Of a stretch of DNA of 64,000 bases, positions 18,527-27,613 are shown piece by piece; the stretch's first letter is position 1, and every line of letters starts with the position of its first letter. A program made the position numbers and the translations under genes. Under the pieces are notes generated by a model. It was not told where the DNA came from, did no database searches, and was given only the letters and a program-made list of their open reading frames with translations. The stretch spans positions 822,876 through 886,875 of the forward strand of contig OX638380.1 of assembly GCA_951813855.1 (NCBI GenBank). Reading direction: 5' to 3'. This DNA comes from an uncultured Verrucomicrobiae bacterium (GTDB taxonomy: Bacteria > Verrucomicrobiota > Verrucomicrobiia > Limisphaerales > AAA164-E04).

Positions 18527-19813
18527 TCAATTTCGGATTTGCCCCTGACCGAAACCCAGCCACTTGTAACTGGTCAATTCTTCCAGTCCCATCGGCCCTC
18601 TAGCCCCGATTTTATCCGTGCTGATCCCGATCTCCGCCCCCATGCCGAATTCCCCGCCGTCGGTGAAGCGGGTGGACGCATTCCAGTAAACGACCGAAGC
18701 GTCAATTTCGTTCATGAACCGTTGGGCCGTTTGCCGATTTTCGGTGACGATGGCATCCGAGTGGCCCGAACCGTAACGATTGATATGGCTGATGGCTTCC
18801 TCCACCCCATCGACCAGCTTGATGGAAAGAATTAGATCCAAATGTTCGGTTTTCCAATCGGCGTCGCTGACCTCCGACAATTTGGCTCCCTCGGGCAACG
18901 GTTGACCGATTACGATTCGCCGCAAGCGATCGTCACCCCGGATCTCCACGCCGTGTTCCCAAAGTTTCCGCGCCATCCGTGCGGCGAAATCAGAAGGCAA
19001 CGCTTCATCGATCAGCAAGGTTTCGATCGCGTTACAGACTCCGGGGCGCTGGGTCTTGGCGTTGACGGCAATGGCAATGGCCTGATCCAGTTTAGCGTCG
19101 CGATCCACGTAGACATGACAGATGCCTTGATAATGTTTGATCACCGGCACACGGGAACATTCGGCTACCGCTCGAATCAAGCTCTCCCCTCCCCGAGGCA
19201 TGCACAAATCGACGTATTCCGTCTGCGACAGCAACAGGGGGATCGCTTGACGATCGGTTGTCGGGATCACCTGAATCGCGTCGGCCGGAAAACTTTCGCA
19301 CTGCCGTTTCGCGGCCTCGACCATCGTTCGAGCGATGATCCGGTTAGAATGGATCGCTTCCTTGCCGCCCCGTAATACCGTGGCGTTACCGGCCTTGAAA
19401 CACAATCCGGCCGCGTCGGCCGTCACGTTGGGCCGGGATTCGTAAATGATGACCACGACGCCGATGGGCGTCGAGATTTTTTGCAAATTCAAGCCGTTGG
19501 GCCGAGTGCGATCGTCCTGAATCCGGCCGATCGGATCGGCCAAAGCGGCCATCTCGCGCAATCCCTGGCTCATTTTCGCCACCCGAGCGTCCGTCAACTC
19601 CAACCGATCCAGCATCGGCTGGGAAAGTCCCGCTTCTCGTCCGAATTCCAAATCCTTTCGATTGGCTTCCCGGATCGCCGGAGCGTTAGTATCGATGGCT
19701 TGCGCCATCGCCTCCAAACAGCGATTGCGTTCGATTTCGGTAAGCCGTGTCAACGACCGGGAAGCTAACTTGGCTTTTTTGGCAATATTCTCGATATCTT
19801 CCTGCAAGGACAT
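18527..19813 (-). CDS. proA: Glutamate-5-semialdehyde dehydrogenase
   Basis: Gamma-glutamyl-phosphate reductase of proline synthesis, 428 aa and full length. Recognisable segments are VVVIIYESRPNVTADAAGLCFKAGNA, VLRGGKEAIHSN, the catalytic cysteine in TQRPGVCNAIETLL (about residue 255), and the C-terminal GRFGMGAEIG-like FGMGAEIGISTDKIGARGPMGLEELTSYKW. No proB is visible in the window. The gene is divergent from the methyltransferase at 19969 and probably co-transcribed with the ATP-grasp-like gene downstream. Confidence 0.96.
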   Translation of the reverse strand: MSLQEDIENIAKKAKLASRSLTRLTEIERNRCLEAMAQAIDTNAPAIREANRKDLEFGREAGLSQPMLDRLELTDARVAKMSQGLREMAALADPIGRIQDDRTRPNGLNLQKISTPIGVVVIIYESRPNVTADAAGLCFKAGNATVLRGGKEAIHSNRIIARTMVEAAKRQCESFPADAIQVIPTTDRQAIPLLLSQTEYVDLCMPRGGESLIRAVAECSRVPVIKHYQGICHVYVDRDAKLDQAIAIAVNAKTQRPGVCNAIETLLIDEALPSDFAARMARKLWEHGVEIRGDDRLRRIVIGQPLPEGAKLSEVSDADWKTEHLDLILSIKLVDGVEEAISHINRYGSGHSDAIVTENRQTAQRFMNEIDASVVYWNASTRFTDGGEFGMGAEIGISTDKIGARGPMGLEELTSYKWLGFGQGQIRN

Positions 19814-19968
19814 GGCCGCAGATGTTAGACTTCTTCGGAGAAAATGAAAACGGCATAGTTGCCTCGATCACCGATTCGGCGATTCCCTTCATCGACCGTC
19901 TGAAACTCAGTCCGGATATTGCCGGGGAACCCACCCTCTCAAAGCCGCCCGAATCCCGTGGAATCGGA

Positions 19969-20781
19969 ATGGACGATACCAACGAACACAACCGAAGAGC
20001 TTGGAACGCGTTGGCGCGCCGCCGCTCCGAGTTCGCCCGCCCGGCCAGCCGGGAAGATTTCGACAATCCCCGAAGGGTTATCAATCCCTTCGGGTGGTTG
20101 ACCGAACCGTTTGCCGGGCAACGCGTACTTTGCCTTGCCGCGGGCGGCGGGCGCCATGGTCCGTTGTTCGCTCTTCAAGGAGCGGACACCATCGTGGTCG
20201 ACCTGAGCGAAGAGATGCTCCGGGCGGACGAGGAAATGGTCCGGAATCAAGACGTGCGACTGCAAACGATCAAGGCCTCGATGTGCGACCTAGGCATGCT
20301 GACCGAAGCGAGCTTCGACATCGTCCTGCAACCGGTCAGTTCTTGTTACGTGGAAAACGTCCGAACCGTCTACCGGGAGGTGGCTCGGGTCACGAAATCC
20401 GGAGGCGTCTATATCTCCCAACACAAACAACCGATCAGCCTGCAGGCCGGGGCCGCACCTCTGAACCATGGCGGTTACGCAATCGAAGAACCCTACTATC
20501 GCTCCGGGCCTCTCCCTCCGGTTACGCATCCTACTCAGCACCGCGAACTCGGCACCCGGGAATATCTGCACCGGCTCGAAGAGTTGCTCGGCGGCCTCTG
20601 CGCCCAAGGATTTGCTATCGAGGACGTCCGGGAACCCAAGCATGCCGACCCCACGGCACCTTGGGGGCATTTCCGCCAGCGCAGCCGATTCGTCCCGCCT
20701 TACTTGGTGATCAAGGCCGTCCGCAAGCGGAACGACGCAAATCCTCCCCGGTTATGGACTCCGAATCAATCCGGCGGATAA
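19969..20781 (+). CDS. SAM-dependent methyltransferase (class I)
   Basis: A 270-aa Rossmann-fold methyltransferase. From ATG at 19969 it begins MDDTNEHNRRAWNALAR, a common opening for this family. Motif I is RVLCLAAGGGRHGPLFALQGA, motif II ends VVDLSEEML, and the post-motif region is FDIVLQPVSSCYVENV. An upstream extension in the same frame runs into the proA promoter and is unlikely. The substrate is unknown. Confidence 0.85.
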   Translation: MDDTNEHNRRAWNALARRRSEFARPASREDFDNPRRVINPFGWLTEPFAGQRVLCLAAGGGRHGPLFALQGADTIVVDLSEEMLRADEEMVRNQDVRLQTIKASMCDLGMLTEASFDIVLQPVSSCYVENVRTVYREVARVTKSGGVYISQHKQPISLQAGAAPLNHGGYAIEEPYYRSGPLPPVTHPTQHRELGTREYLHRLEELLGGLCAQGFAIEDVREPKHADPTAPWGHFRQRSRFVPPYLVIKAVRKRNDANPPRLWTPNQSGG

Positions 20782-21252
20782 GCTGCCTGAGTCCGTGATT
20801 TCGTTGGCGAATCATTTCACTATTCATGACTCATCTTTCAACTATGGATCCCATGAGTGATTAATTGATCGCCAGGCTTTCAGAAACGCGAATTCAGCCG
20901 ACATCAGTGCCGATATTACGAAACACGGCAACTGCCCAGCTGTGCCAAATGAGCCGCGAATTCATATTTCGCATCTCATTCGTTCTCCACCGGCCGAATC
21001 CTCCCGAGCAACTGCCCAGAGAATCAACCAGAGTCACTCCACAGGGATGACCCGATAACCTTCAAGTCCGCAACACCAGATACCGCTTCCCGATCGTCAT
21101 TTCGATTCGGTTAATTCCATTAATTTTCCGCCGGTCGAATTCCACCCGGGCAACCGTCTGGAGAATCGACCGGCGTCGCCCCGTGGAGTTAAAAATAATG
21201 TTGGAATGGAACTATCCGCGCTGCCGAGACGCCATTGATCAAGAGCCACGCC
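20782..21252. other. Intergenic region with a degenerate repeat
   Basis: No gene is visible in these 470 bp. Two segments of about 65 bp, near 20990-21050 and 21127-21190, resemble one another at roughly two of three bases and share the pattern CCGGCCGAATCC / CCGGTCGAATTCC, then GGAGAATCGACC-like and CCCCGTGGAG-like blocks. They may be remnants of a small repeated element. Confidence 0.35.
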
Positions 21253-21741
21253 ATGAAAACCGCCCAATTTCTGTTAACCGGATTGTTGGTTCTGAATCTG
21301 GGTTGCCTATTACCTCGATTACATTCGGATACAGTAATTGAATTGAACACGAGGGACCTCCCCGAAGGTCCGTTGGTGGTCTGGAAAAACACGGGTTCCA
21401 TCAAAGGGGACTTCATCCCCGCAGTCGACGTTCCGTACGTTAAGGTGAATGACGGAGTCAAGGGAGTGACGTTGGACGGGGACAACGATTGGTATGTCGG
21501 GCCTTCGGCTTTCGACCTGAGTGGCGACGTATCGCGCAGCATCGAAGCTTGAGTTTACAATCCAAGCGCCGCCGACGAAGAAACTGTTTTCGCTTGGAGA
21601 AGACGAGGGGGACCGAATGACAGCAACATGTCTTTCAACCACGGAGCTTTCAACCACGGGGTCCACCCTTCATTTGGAGCTGTCGTGCAACACTTTGTTC
21701 TTAGTTTCAGTTTCGCTTGGAGGCATCTCTGGCGCAGTTGA
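21253..21741 (+). pseudogene. LamG-type concanavalin-like exported protein, nonsense-mutated and truncated
   Basis: From ATG at 21253 a signal peptide with a lipobox-like LNLGC leads into a LamG-type beginning (GPLVVWKNTGS, VTLDGDNDWYVGPSAF, RSIEA). A TGA at 21550-21552 stops translation exactly where relatives have Trp in a SIE-x-W-x-YNPS motif. Past that stop the same frame continues VYNPSAADEETVFAW, RRRGGPND and NMSFNHGA, which are family-like, and then degenerates before a TGA at 21739. The gene is therefore a pseudogene with one TGG-to-TGA change and loss of the remainder. Confidence 0.75.
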
Positions 21742-21935
21742 AATCCACTCGAGCTCAGCTAACGCAACGCCAGTCGAAATATCGGACGCCTCAAGCGCAA
21801 GTTGCCGTGATGCGAAGGTAATGCCAAACTTCTCAGCGACTGATCCCGCACTGTCAGAAACAGCCCGCGAATGAGCCGTCGGACCTCCGGCAACCTCCCT
21901 GAGATTTGTCGCCGATGTCGCCTCGGCACCGAAAA

Positions 21936-22011
21936 TGGTGGGCGATGAGGGATTCGAACCCCCGACCTACTGTGTGTAAGACAGTTGCGCTAACCGCTGC
22001 GCCAATCGCCC
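21936..22011 (-). tRNA. tRNA-Val (anticodon UAC)
   Basis: The minus strand folds as a complete cloverleaf. The acceptor pairs are GGGCGAT with ATCGCCC, the anticodon stem is ACTGT/ACAGT with loop CTTACAC giving anticodon TAC, and the T arm contains GGTTCGAATCC. The 3' CCA is encoded (discriminator A then CCA at 21936-21939). The anticodon reads GUA and probably GUG/GUU/GUC by wobble. Confidence 0.95.
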
Positions 22012-22084
22012 CAGACCAAAGCCTCCGATTGAATCCGAACCCAACGAGGTTGACAACAAAAACCGCATCCTTTCGCCGGACGAT

Positions 22085-24766
22085 TCACCGATCGTCCTCC
22101 AACAACCGAGCCACCAAAGCCGTCCATCCGGTCTGATGACTGGCGCCGAGTCCGCGAGCGCTGTCGCCGTCGAAATACTCGTAAAACAAAATCAAATCTT
22201 CCCAAGAAGCCCCGCGGCGGTATTCGGGAATCTCGCCATGACAAGGCCGATGTCCTTCCGAATCGAACTGAAAAATGGCGATCAGCCGGTTTCGGATTTC
22301 TTGGGCTATGCCTTCGCAATTCACCGGTTCGCCTTCGTCCAAAGCGAACGGAACCGTCAGGGAATCGCCGTAGAAATACTGATAGCGTTCCAGACACTCG
22401 ATGAGCAGATAATTCACGGGAAACCAGATGGGACCCCGCCAGTTGGAGTTGCCGCCGAACATGCCCGTGTCGGACTCGGCCGGAGTGTAATGGACATGCA
22501 GTTCTTCCGAATATGCCGAGGCTTCGGAGAACCGAAACACGAACGGATTCCGCCGGTGAAACTTGGATAACGACCTGATCCCGAACGGCGAGAGGAATTC
22601 GTCTTCGTCGACCAAGTAACGAAGCACCCGGCGCAACCGCTCCGGAGTCGACAGCATCAGCAATACCTTTTCGGAGCCCGGATCGGAATTGTACACCAGA
22701 TGACGGGACAGCTCGGGGCGAAAACATTCGAACCACTCGAATCGCCGGTAGAATCCCGGAAGGGACCTGATCAGTTCGAGATCCAGCACTTCCACCGCGA
22801 TCAAGGGCAACAACCCCACCAGCGACCGGGTGCGAATGACGTCGTGCCGCTCGCCCTTCGTCAAGCGATCGTAATAAAAGCCGTCCTGTTCGTCCCATAA
22901 CCCCATGCCGTCCAAATGATTGAATGCGTCTGAAATCTGAACGAAATGCTCGAAAAATTTCGAAGCCATGTCGGAGTAGGCTCCGTGAATACGGTCTTCG
23001 CCCCTCGCCAATTCCAAGGCCATGCTCAACATGGTCAAACAATAGAAGGCCATCCAGGCCGTTCCGTCGGCCTGCGTCAGTACGGCGCCGCCCGGCAGTT
23101 GATGAGAACGGTCGAACGGGCCGATATTATCCAGCCCCAGAAAACCGCCGCCGAACAGATTATTGCCATCCTCGTCCTTGCGATTGACCCACCAGGTGAA
23201 ATTCAGCAGTAATTTTTGAAAGGCGCTCTCCAGAAAATCGCGGTCCCGTTGCTTCTTCTGGGCCGTGATCTTGTAAATACGCCAAACCGCCCAGGCGTGA
23301 ACCGGAGGATTGACGTCGCCGAACGCGAATTCGTAAGCCGGCAACTGACCGTTGGGGTGCAGGTACCATTCCCGTAACATGAGCAACATTTGCGCCTTGG
23401 CAAACTCCGGATCGACCCGAGCCAACGGGATGCAGTGAAAAGCGAGATCCCAAGCGGCGAACCAGGGATACTCCCATTTATCGGGCATCGATAAAATATC
23501 GCGGCCGTGAAAATGACCCCATTGACGATTACGCCCCCGCTTACGTTCGGCCGGAGGCTTCATCTGATCGCCTTCCAACCAGTCTTTCACGATGTAATGG
23601 TAAAACTGCTTGGTCCAGAGCAAGCCGGCGTAGGCTTGACGAACGATATTGGCCGAATCGCCGTTCAAGGGTTTGGCCGTGGCCTTGCGACCGGCGATCG
23701 AGCGGTAATACTCGTCCGTTTCGCACCGGCGCAGCTCGAACAATTCGTCGAAAGTGTTCTTCGTCCCGGAACCGAACGGTTCGGCATCGTCTTCTTCGGC
23801 GATCGTCAGTCGAAATCGAAACTCTTCGACGGCGCCTCCGGCCAGGGTCAACGAATAACGAGGAGCGGTCTTGGTGCCGGTTTTCAATTCCGTCAATTCC
23901 TGGACCGGCCCCTGAATCAGGTGCGTATGAAAGGCGTCCTTGACGCAAGCCGTAGCGTTGGGCAGGCCATAAAGGCGCTGCACGTTGGTTTCGTTGTGCG
24001 TCAACAACACTTCCTCCGCCTCCCGCTCCCAATGAAAAACGAACGGTGCCAAGGTCGAATGGGCGGTGCGCAAGGAGCAGTCGGCCCCGCGCGTCATCCC
24101 GGGACGCAACGTGCACCCTTCGTGATCGCACCCCCAACTCCAGGTATTACGAAACCAGAGCGTCGGCAAAAAATGCAGGGCCTGAGCTTCTCGAGCGCGA
24201 TTGACGATCCGGACTCTAATGAGGATGTCGTCGGGCGAGGCCTTGGCGTATTCGCAGAACACGTCGAAATAACGTCCCTGATCGAAGACCCCCGTATCCC
24301 ACAATTCGAATTCGCGCTCCTTGCGGCCTCGGCGTCCGTTTTCCCGCAACAGCTGGGTGTAGGGGAAAGCTTGATGCGGATACTTGTAGAGGGCCTTCAG
24401 ATAACTGTGCGTCGGCGACGAGTCCAGATAATAGTACAACTCTTTGACGTCTTCACCGTGGTTGCCTTCGTAACCGTTGAGTCCGAACAACCGCTCCTTG
24501 AGAATCGGGTCGTTCCCGTTCCAAAGCGCCAAGGCGAAGCAAAGCCTCGCCTGCCGGTCGGTCAGCCCCAGCAAGCCGTCCTCGCCCCAACGATAGGCGC
24601 GGGAACGAGCGTGATCGTGAGGGAAATAATTCCAGCAATTCCCTGAAGCGGAATAATCCTCGCGAACCGTGCCCCATTGCCGTTCGGACAGGTACGGACC
24701 CCAACGCTTCCAATTATGCGAGCGTTCCTGTTCCTGTCGAAGTCGAACAGCCTCAGGATTATTCAT
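22085..24766 (-). CDS. GH63-like (MGH1-type) glucosidase
   Basis: An 893-aa cytoplasmic glycosidase of the family annotated as glucosidase / MGH1-type glycoside hydrolase, an (alpha/alpha)6 barrel enzyme. The N-terminal beta-sandwich region has HDHARSRAYRWGEDGL and LFGLNGYEGNHGEDVKE. The barrel region has KWEYPWFAAWDLAFHCIPLARVDP, GGGFLGLDNIGPFDRS and GMFGGNSNWRGPIWFPVNYLL. The C-terminus reads FEYFDGDSARGLGASHQTGW with the usual GASHQTGWT-type end. It probably hydrolyses alpha-linked glucose oligomers. The start ATG overlaps the stop of the upstream dipeptidase (ATGA), so it is translationally coupled. The frame extends further upstream, but that part is dipeptidase shadow. Confidence 0.9.
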   Translation of the reverse strand: MNNPEAVRLRQEQERSHNWKRWGPYLSERQWGTVREDYSASGNCWNYFPHDHARSRAYRWGEDGLLGLTDRQARLCFALALWNGNDPILKERLFGLNGYEGNHGEDVKELYYYLDSSPTHSYLKALYKYPHQAFPYTQLLRENGRRGRKEREFELWDTGVFDQGRYFDVFCEYAKASPDDILIRVRIVNRAREAQALHFLPTLWFRNTWSWGCDHEGCTLRPGMTRGADCSLRTAHSTLAPFVFHWEREAEEVLLTHNETNVQRLYGLPNATACVKDAFHTHLIQGPVQELTELKTGTKTAPRYSLTLAGGAVEEFRFRLTIAEEDDAEPFGSGTKNTFDELFELRRCETDEYYRSIAGRKATAKPLNGDSANIVRQAYAGLLWTKQFYHYIVKDWLEGDQMKPPAERKRGRNRQWGHFHGRDILSMPDKWEYPWFAAWDLAFHCIPLARVDPEFAKAQMLLMLREWYLHPNGQLPAYEFAFGDVNPPVHAWAVWRIYKITAQKKQRDRDFLESAFQKLLLNFTWWVNRKDEDGNNLFGGGFLGLDNIGPFDRSHQLPGGAVLTQADGTAWMAFYCLTMLSMALELARGEDRIHGAYSDMASKFFEHFVQISDAFNHLDGMGLWDEQDGFYYDRLTKGERHDVIRTRSLVGLLPLIAVEVLDLELIRSLPGFYRRFEWFECFRPELSRHLVYNSDPGSEKVLLMLSTPERLRRVLRYLVDEDEFLSPFGIRSLSKFHRRNPFVFRFSEASAYSEELHVHYTPAESDTGMFGGNSNWRGPIWFPVNYLLIECLERYQYFYGDSLTVPFALDEGEPVNCEGIAQEIRNRLIAIFQFDSEGHRPCHGEIPEYRRGASWEDLILFYEYFDGDSARGLGASHQTGWTALVARLLEDDR

Positions 24767-25515
24767 CGCTTTCCGGGCGGCCCTGAAGTCGGGAAGTTGA
24801 ACCAGGTATCGGGAAAGGGTTCGTCCTTGAGCCGGAAATGCCACCACTCTTCCGCATAGTGCACGAAGCCGTGCCGCTCCATCAGGGTTCTCAGCAAGAG
24901 TCGATTGGCCCGTTGCCGGGGAGTCAACCCGGGATGCTCCGAATGGGACGCCGGATCGAAATAATCGAATTCCGTTCCCATGTCCAATTCCTCGCCTGCC
25001 CGGCCGTCCGGCTCGCGAACGACGATGGTCAAATCGATCGAACTGCCGCGTGAATGACCGGAACGAGCGGCGATATACCCATCGGCGAGCAACTGCGGTT
25101 TGGTTACCGAAGGAAAAAACCGCCGCTTGAGTCGCGGGTCGGCCGGCTCCTTGATCCACCGCAGAAAATCGTCGACCGCCTGCTGCGGCCGATAGGCGTC
25201 GAACACCTTGAGCGAAAAGCCGAACCGGCGCAGTTCCGCTTGAACCTTGGCCAGTTGTTTAGCGGCGGGAAGCGTGATCCAACAACGGTCGACCGCATAA
25301 CCCTGTACCGGGCGCCCCAAAAAATTGTTGGAACCGTGATACCGCAAATCGACCGCGATATCGGGAGTGAACTGGCGGATTTCGACGAACCGGTCGGCCG
25401 CCGCGTCCCCGCGAACGGCAGCGATCAGACAAACCGACCAACACCAGGCTACCCAAAGAAATCGTCGTCCGGCCCGCCTCGAGATCTTCCCCCAACAACG
25501 AATTCCACCGTTCAT
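24763..25515 (-). CDS. D-alanyl-D-alanine dipeptidase (VanX/DdpX, M15D)
   Basis: A 250-aa zinc dipeptidase with an N-terminal signal peptide (hydrophobic segment about residues 19-36). The catalytic motifs are complete: SGHSRGSSIDLT with zinc ligands H154 and D161, and E223-W-W-H226 with the catalytic Glu and third zinc ligand. VFDAYRP near residue 105 is also typical. It cleaves D-Ala-D-Ala, probably to recycle peptidoglycan rather than for vancomycin resistance, because no vanH/vanA genes are adjacent. Its ATG overlaps the upstream stop and its TGA overlaps the downstream start. Confidence 0.9.
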   Translation of the reverse strand: MNGGIRCWGKISRRAGRRFLWVAWCWSVCLIAAVRGDAAADRFVEIRQFTPDIAVDLRYHGSNNFLGRPVQGYAVDRCWITLPAAKQLAKVQAELRRFGFSLKVFDAYRPQQAVDDFLRWIKEPADPRLKRRFFPSVTKPQLLADGYIAARSGHSRGSSIDLTIVVREPDGRAGEELDMGTEFDYFDPASHSEHPGLTPRQRANRLLLRTLMERHGFVHYAEEWWHFRLKDEPFPDTWFNFPTSGPPGKR

Positions 25516-26462
25516 TCCGCTTGCTTGAACGCTTCGTATTGCGTGGCGATGTCGGCGGCGTCATGACCGCCTTCGTGAAAATAGAAACGATATTTCCAGG
25601 TCACGCTTTTGCCTTCCTCGACGACGTAATCGCCCGTTCCCCTCTCCTTGCCTTCGAAATTGTGCACGCCGAACGGATTGGCCGCGAACAGTCCATATTT
25701 TCGCACGTGCCACCAAGTGGGATGGCGGGGATTGGACGGATGATCGAAAATCGCTACCCCGACCATGCGACCGTCGACCGGCCCGAAGTAATCGACCCAT
25801 TCGGCTCGCTTGCCCCAAGTGGCGCCGCCGGTGATTCCCCGGCTGTTAATGATCTGGCCCTCGGCCACCGGACCTTCTACCCGCATGGTGGGAGCCAAGC
25901 GAATCGCCATGGACCCTTCCTTGGTGTCGCCGAGGGTCAATCGTCCGTGAGACGCGATAATCGTGATTTCGAAGTCGAGCGTCCGAGCTCCCCCGGGGAC
26001 GTTACGGAAGGTCATGCTCCGGATATCGGTCGCTACGACCGATCCGTCGTTAGCCACCAACTCGTTGAACGCGACGATCCGGCCGTATTCCGAAGTGGCG
26101 GCCAACTCGCGGAACTCCACGTGCCGGGTCTTGCCGGCGCGGTCCGACTCGGACCAGAAATCGTGACCGTTGATCGAGCCGTGGGCGTACCAGAGCGACC
26201 GGTGATGGGGATGATCTTTGGCTTCGCCCTCCTTGAAGCCCATCGGCCAATTGCGGGTCACCGGAATGCCGGCGGCCCCGACCACCGGATACAGAAACGG
26301 ACGGCTGACCTGTTCGTAGCGATAGTTCGCGAAGAGTTCGCCGTCGATTTCGATCCGCAACTGTCCAGGTTCGGTCGCGATCTTGACTCCCCGTTCCACC
26401 GGGTAAGCGGCCAAGCCGGCTCCGACGACTAAACCAAGCACGAAACCCATTCGCAAGCGCAT
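25512..26462 (-). CDS. Exported PmoA-family protein
   Basis: A 316-aa protein of the family named PmoA (methane oxygenase PmoA, DUF6807), found mainly in Planctomycetes and Verrucomicrobia; despite the name it is unlikely to be methane monooxygenase. A signal peptide (MRLRMGFVLGLVVGAGLAA) is followed by the characteristic FANYRYEQVSRPFLYPVVG, DHPHHRSLWYAHGSINGHDFW and DHPSNPRHPTWWHVRKYGLFAANPFG. The ATG at 26462 is chosen since it starts the signal peptide. The stop overlaps the dipeptidase start by four bases. Histidine-rich motifs suggest a sugar- or metal-binding surface. Confidence 0.85.
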   Translation of the reverse strand: MRLRMGFVLGLVVGAGLAAYPVERGVKIATEPGQLRIEIDGELFANYRYEQVSRPFLYPVVGAAGIPVTRNWPMGFKEGEAKDHPHHRSLWYAHGSINGHDFWSESDRAGKTRHVEFRELAATSEYGRIVAFNELVANDGSVVATDIRSMTFRNVPGGARTLDFEITIIASHGRLTLGDTKEGSMAIRLAPTMRVEGPVAEGQIINSRGITGGATWGKRAEWVDYFGPVDGRMVGVAIFDHPSNPRHPTWWHVRKYGLFAANPFGVHNFEGKERGTGDYVVEEGKSVTWKYRFYFHEGGHDAADIATQYEAFKQAE

Positions 26463-26536
26463 GGCACCTTTGTTAACCGATCGCCGAAACAAAGACAATT
26501 CCTTAATCCGTTTGGAGCCGATGACGCGCTCGCTCC

Positions 26537-27379
26537 TCACCTCCGGGAACCGTCCCACTGAGTATCGTAATACTGAGGATCTCTCGCCTGCCGGGGCGAA
26601 TAGGGTTCGACGTGCCAATCGGCTAACAAAACGTTGCCCCGGCCGCGGTCCAGAAAATCATCGGTGCTGGTCGGTTTGCGTCCGCGAGGAATTCGGTGGC
26701 GGCCGGCCAGCCAATTGCCTGGAGGGACAAACCGCCCGTCGTCAATAATCGGAATTCCGTTATCCGGGTCGCCGTTCTCGTCGACAAGCACCATTTTTTG
26801 CGAAGGCAATTTGATCGTCGTATGCTTGAAGGGAAAATTACTGCCCGAAACGAATATCGATCCCGGACCGTGGTTCTTGCCGCCCGAAATAAAATTGACC
26901 ATGGAATAGGAATAAATATAAGGATTTCCCGCCAACTTCCGGCGTTTTTCCCAGTCTTTGTCCGATTTGCAACGAAGGAGATTGGTGCTGAAATTACCGA
27001 TGTACGGTCCGATGGCGCTGTTACGGGGATTGTTGATTTCTTCACTGGTCAAACCGCCGGCCCCCGATCGGTTGATGTTCCAGTAAATCCAGTCTTCGCG
27101 CTGGGCCACATAAGCGCCTCGCGAAGCCACGCTGGGAAAGATATCGCCGTTATCGCCCAAATACATATTGAACGCCAAGCCCAGCTGCTTGAGATTATTC
27201 ATGCAATCGACCTCGTGCGCCTTGGCCTTCGCCTTGGAAAGAGCCGGAAGCAGCATACCGGCGAGAATCGCGATAATGGCGATGACCACCAATAATTCGA
27301 TCAAGGTGAATCCCGAACGGGACGGAAGACGACGGGCCCCTCCGTTGTCCGGCCAACAGTTATCAGTCGTTATGTTCAT
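26537..27379 (-). CDS. Pseudopilin-like protein
   Basis: The third pseudopilin of the window, 280 aa, with leader [11 protein letters not shown], a hydrophobic helix ending [12 protein letters not shown], then [20 protein letters not shown]. The C-terminus carries [13 protein letters not shown], which replaces the usual DG by DW. It lies upstream of the PmoA-like operon on the same strand with a gap of 74 bp, so joint transcription is possible. Confidence 0.85.
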   Translation of the reverse strand: MNITTDNCWPDNGGARRLPSRSGFTLIELLVVIAIIAILAGMLLPALSKAKAKAHEVDCMNNLKQLGLAFNMYLGDNGDIFPSVASRGAYVAQREDWIYWNINRSGAGGLTSEEINNPRNSAIGPYIGNFSTNLLRCKSDKDWEKRRKLAGNPYIYSYSMVNFISGGKNHGPGSIFVSGSNFPFKHTTIKLPSQKMVLVDENGDPDNGIPIIDDGRFVPPGNWLAGRHRIPRGRKPTSTDDFLDRGRGNVLLADWHVEPYSPRQARDPQYYDTQWDGSRR

Positions 27380-27613
27380 GTTATCGCAAACTCCCTCGAA
27401 AAAGCGTTAGGTTGCATTCGTCTGGCGGCATCGAATTCGATGCCGCTCCGTCGCCCGGCCGCCCGGCGAACCGGATACAGAGCGCGTCGCCCATCATGTC
27501 AAAAAACGGGACCAACGGCAAACCAAACCGAAAACCGCCGCCTCGGACGTACTTTATCCGCTTGCTTTCCGGCCGGAAATTCCTTACGGAAGCCGCGGCC
27601 GCCGCGGCTCGCT

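Noticed and set aside
23507..24646. 379-codon plus-strand frame
   Set aside because: Antisense shadow of the GH63-like gene; no family features and wrong composition.
24763..25515. Vancomycin-resistance locus
   Set aside because: No vanH, vanA/B or two-component genes nearby; a recycling dipeptidase is the better reading.
25512..26462. Methane monooxygenase subunit
   Set aside because: The family name PmoA is historical; the protein is exported, lacks membrane helices of pMMO and sits in a glycan/peptide operon.
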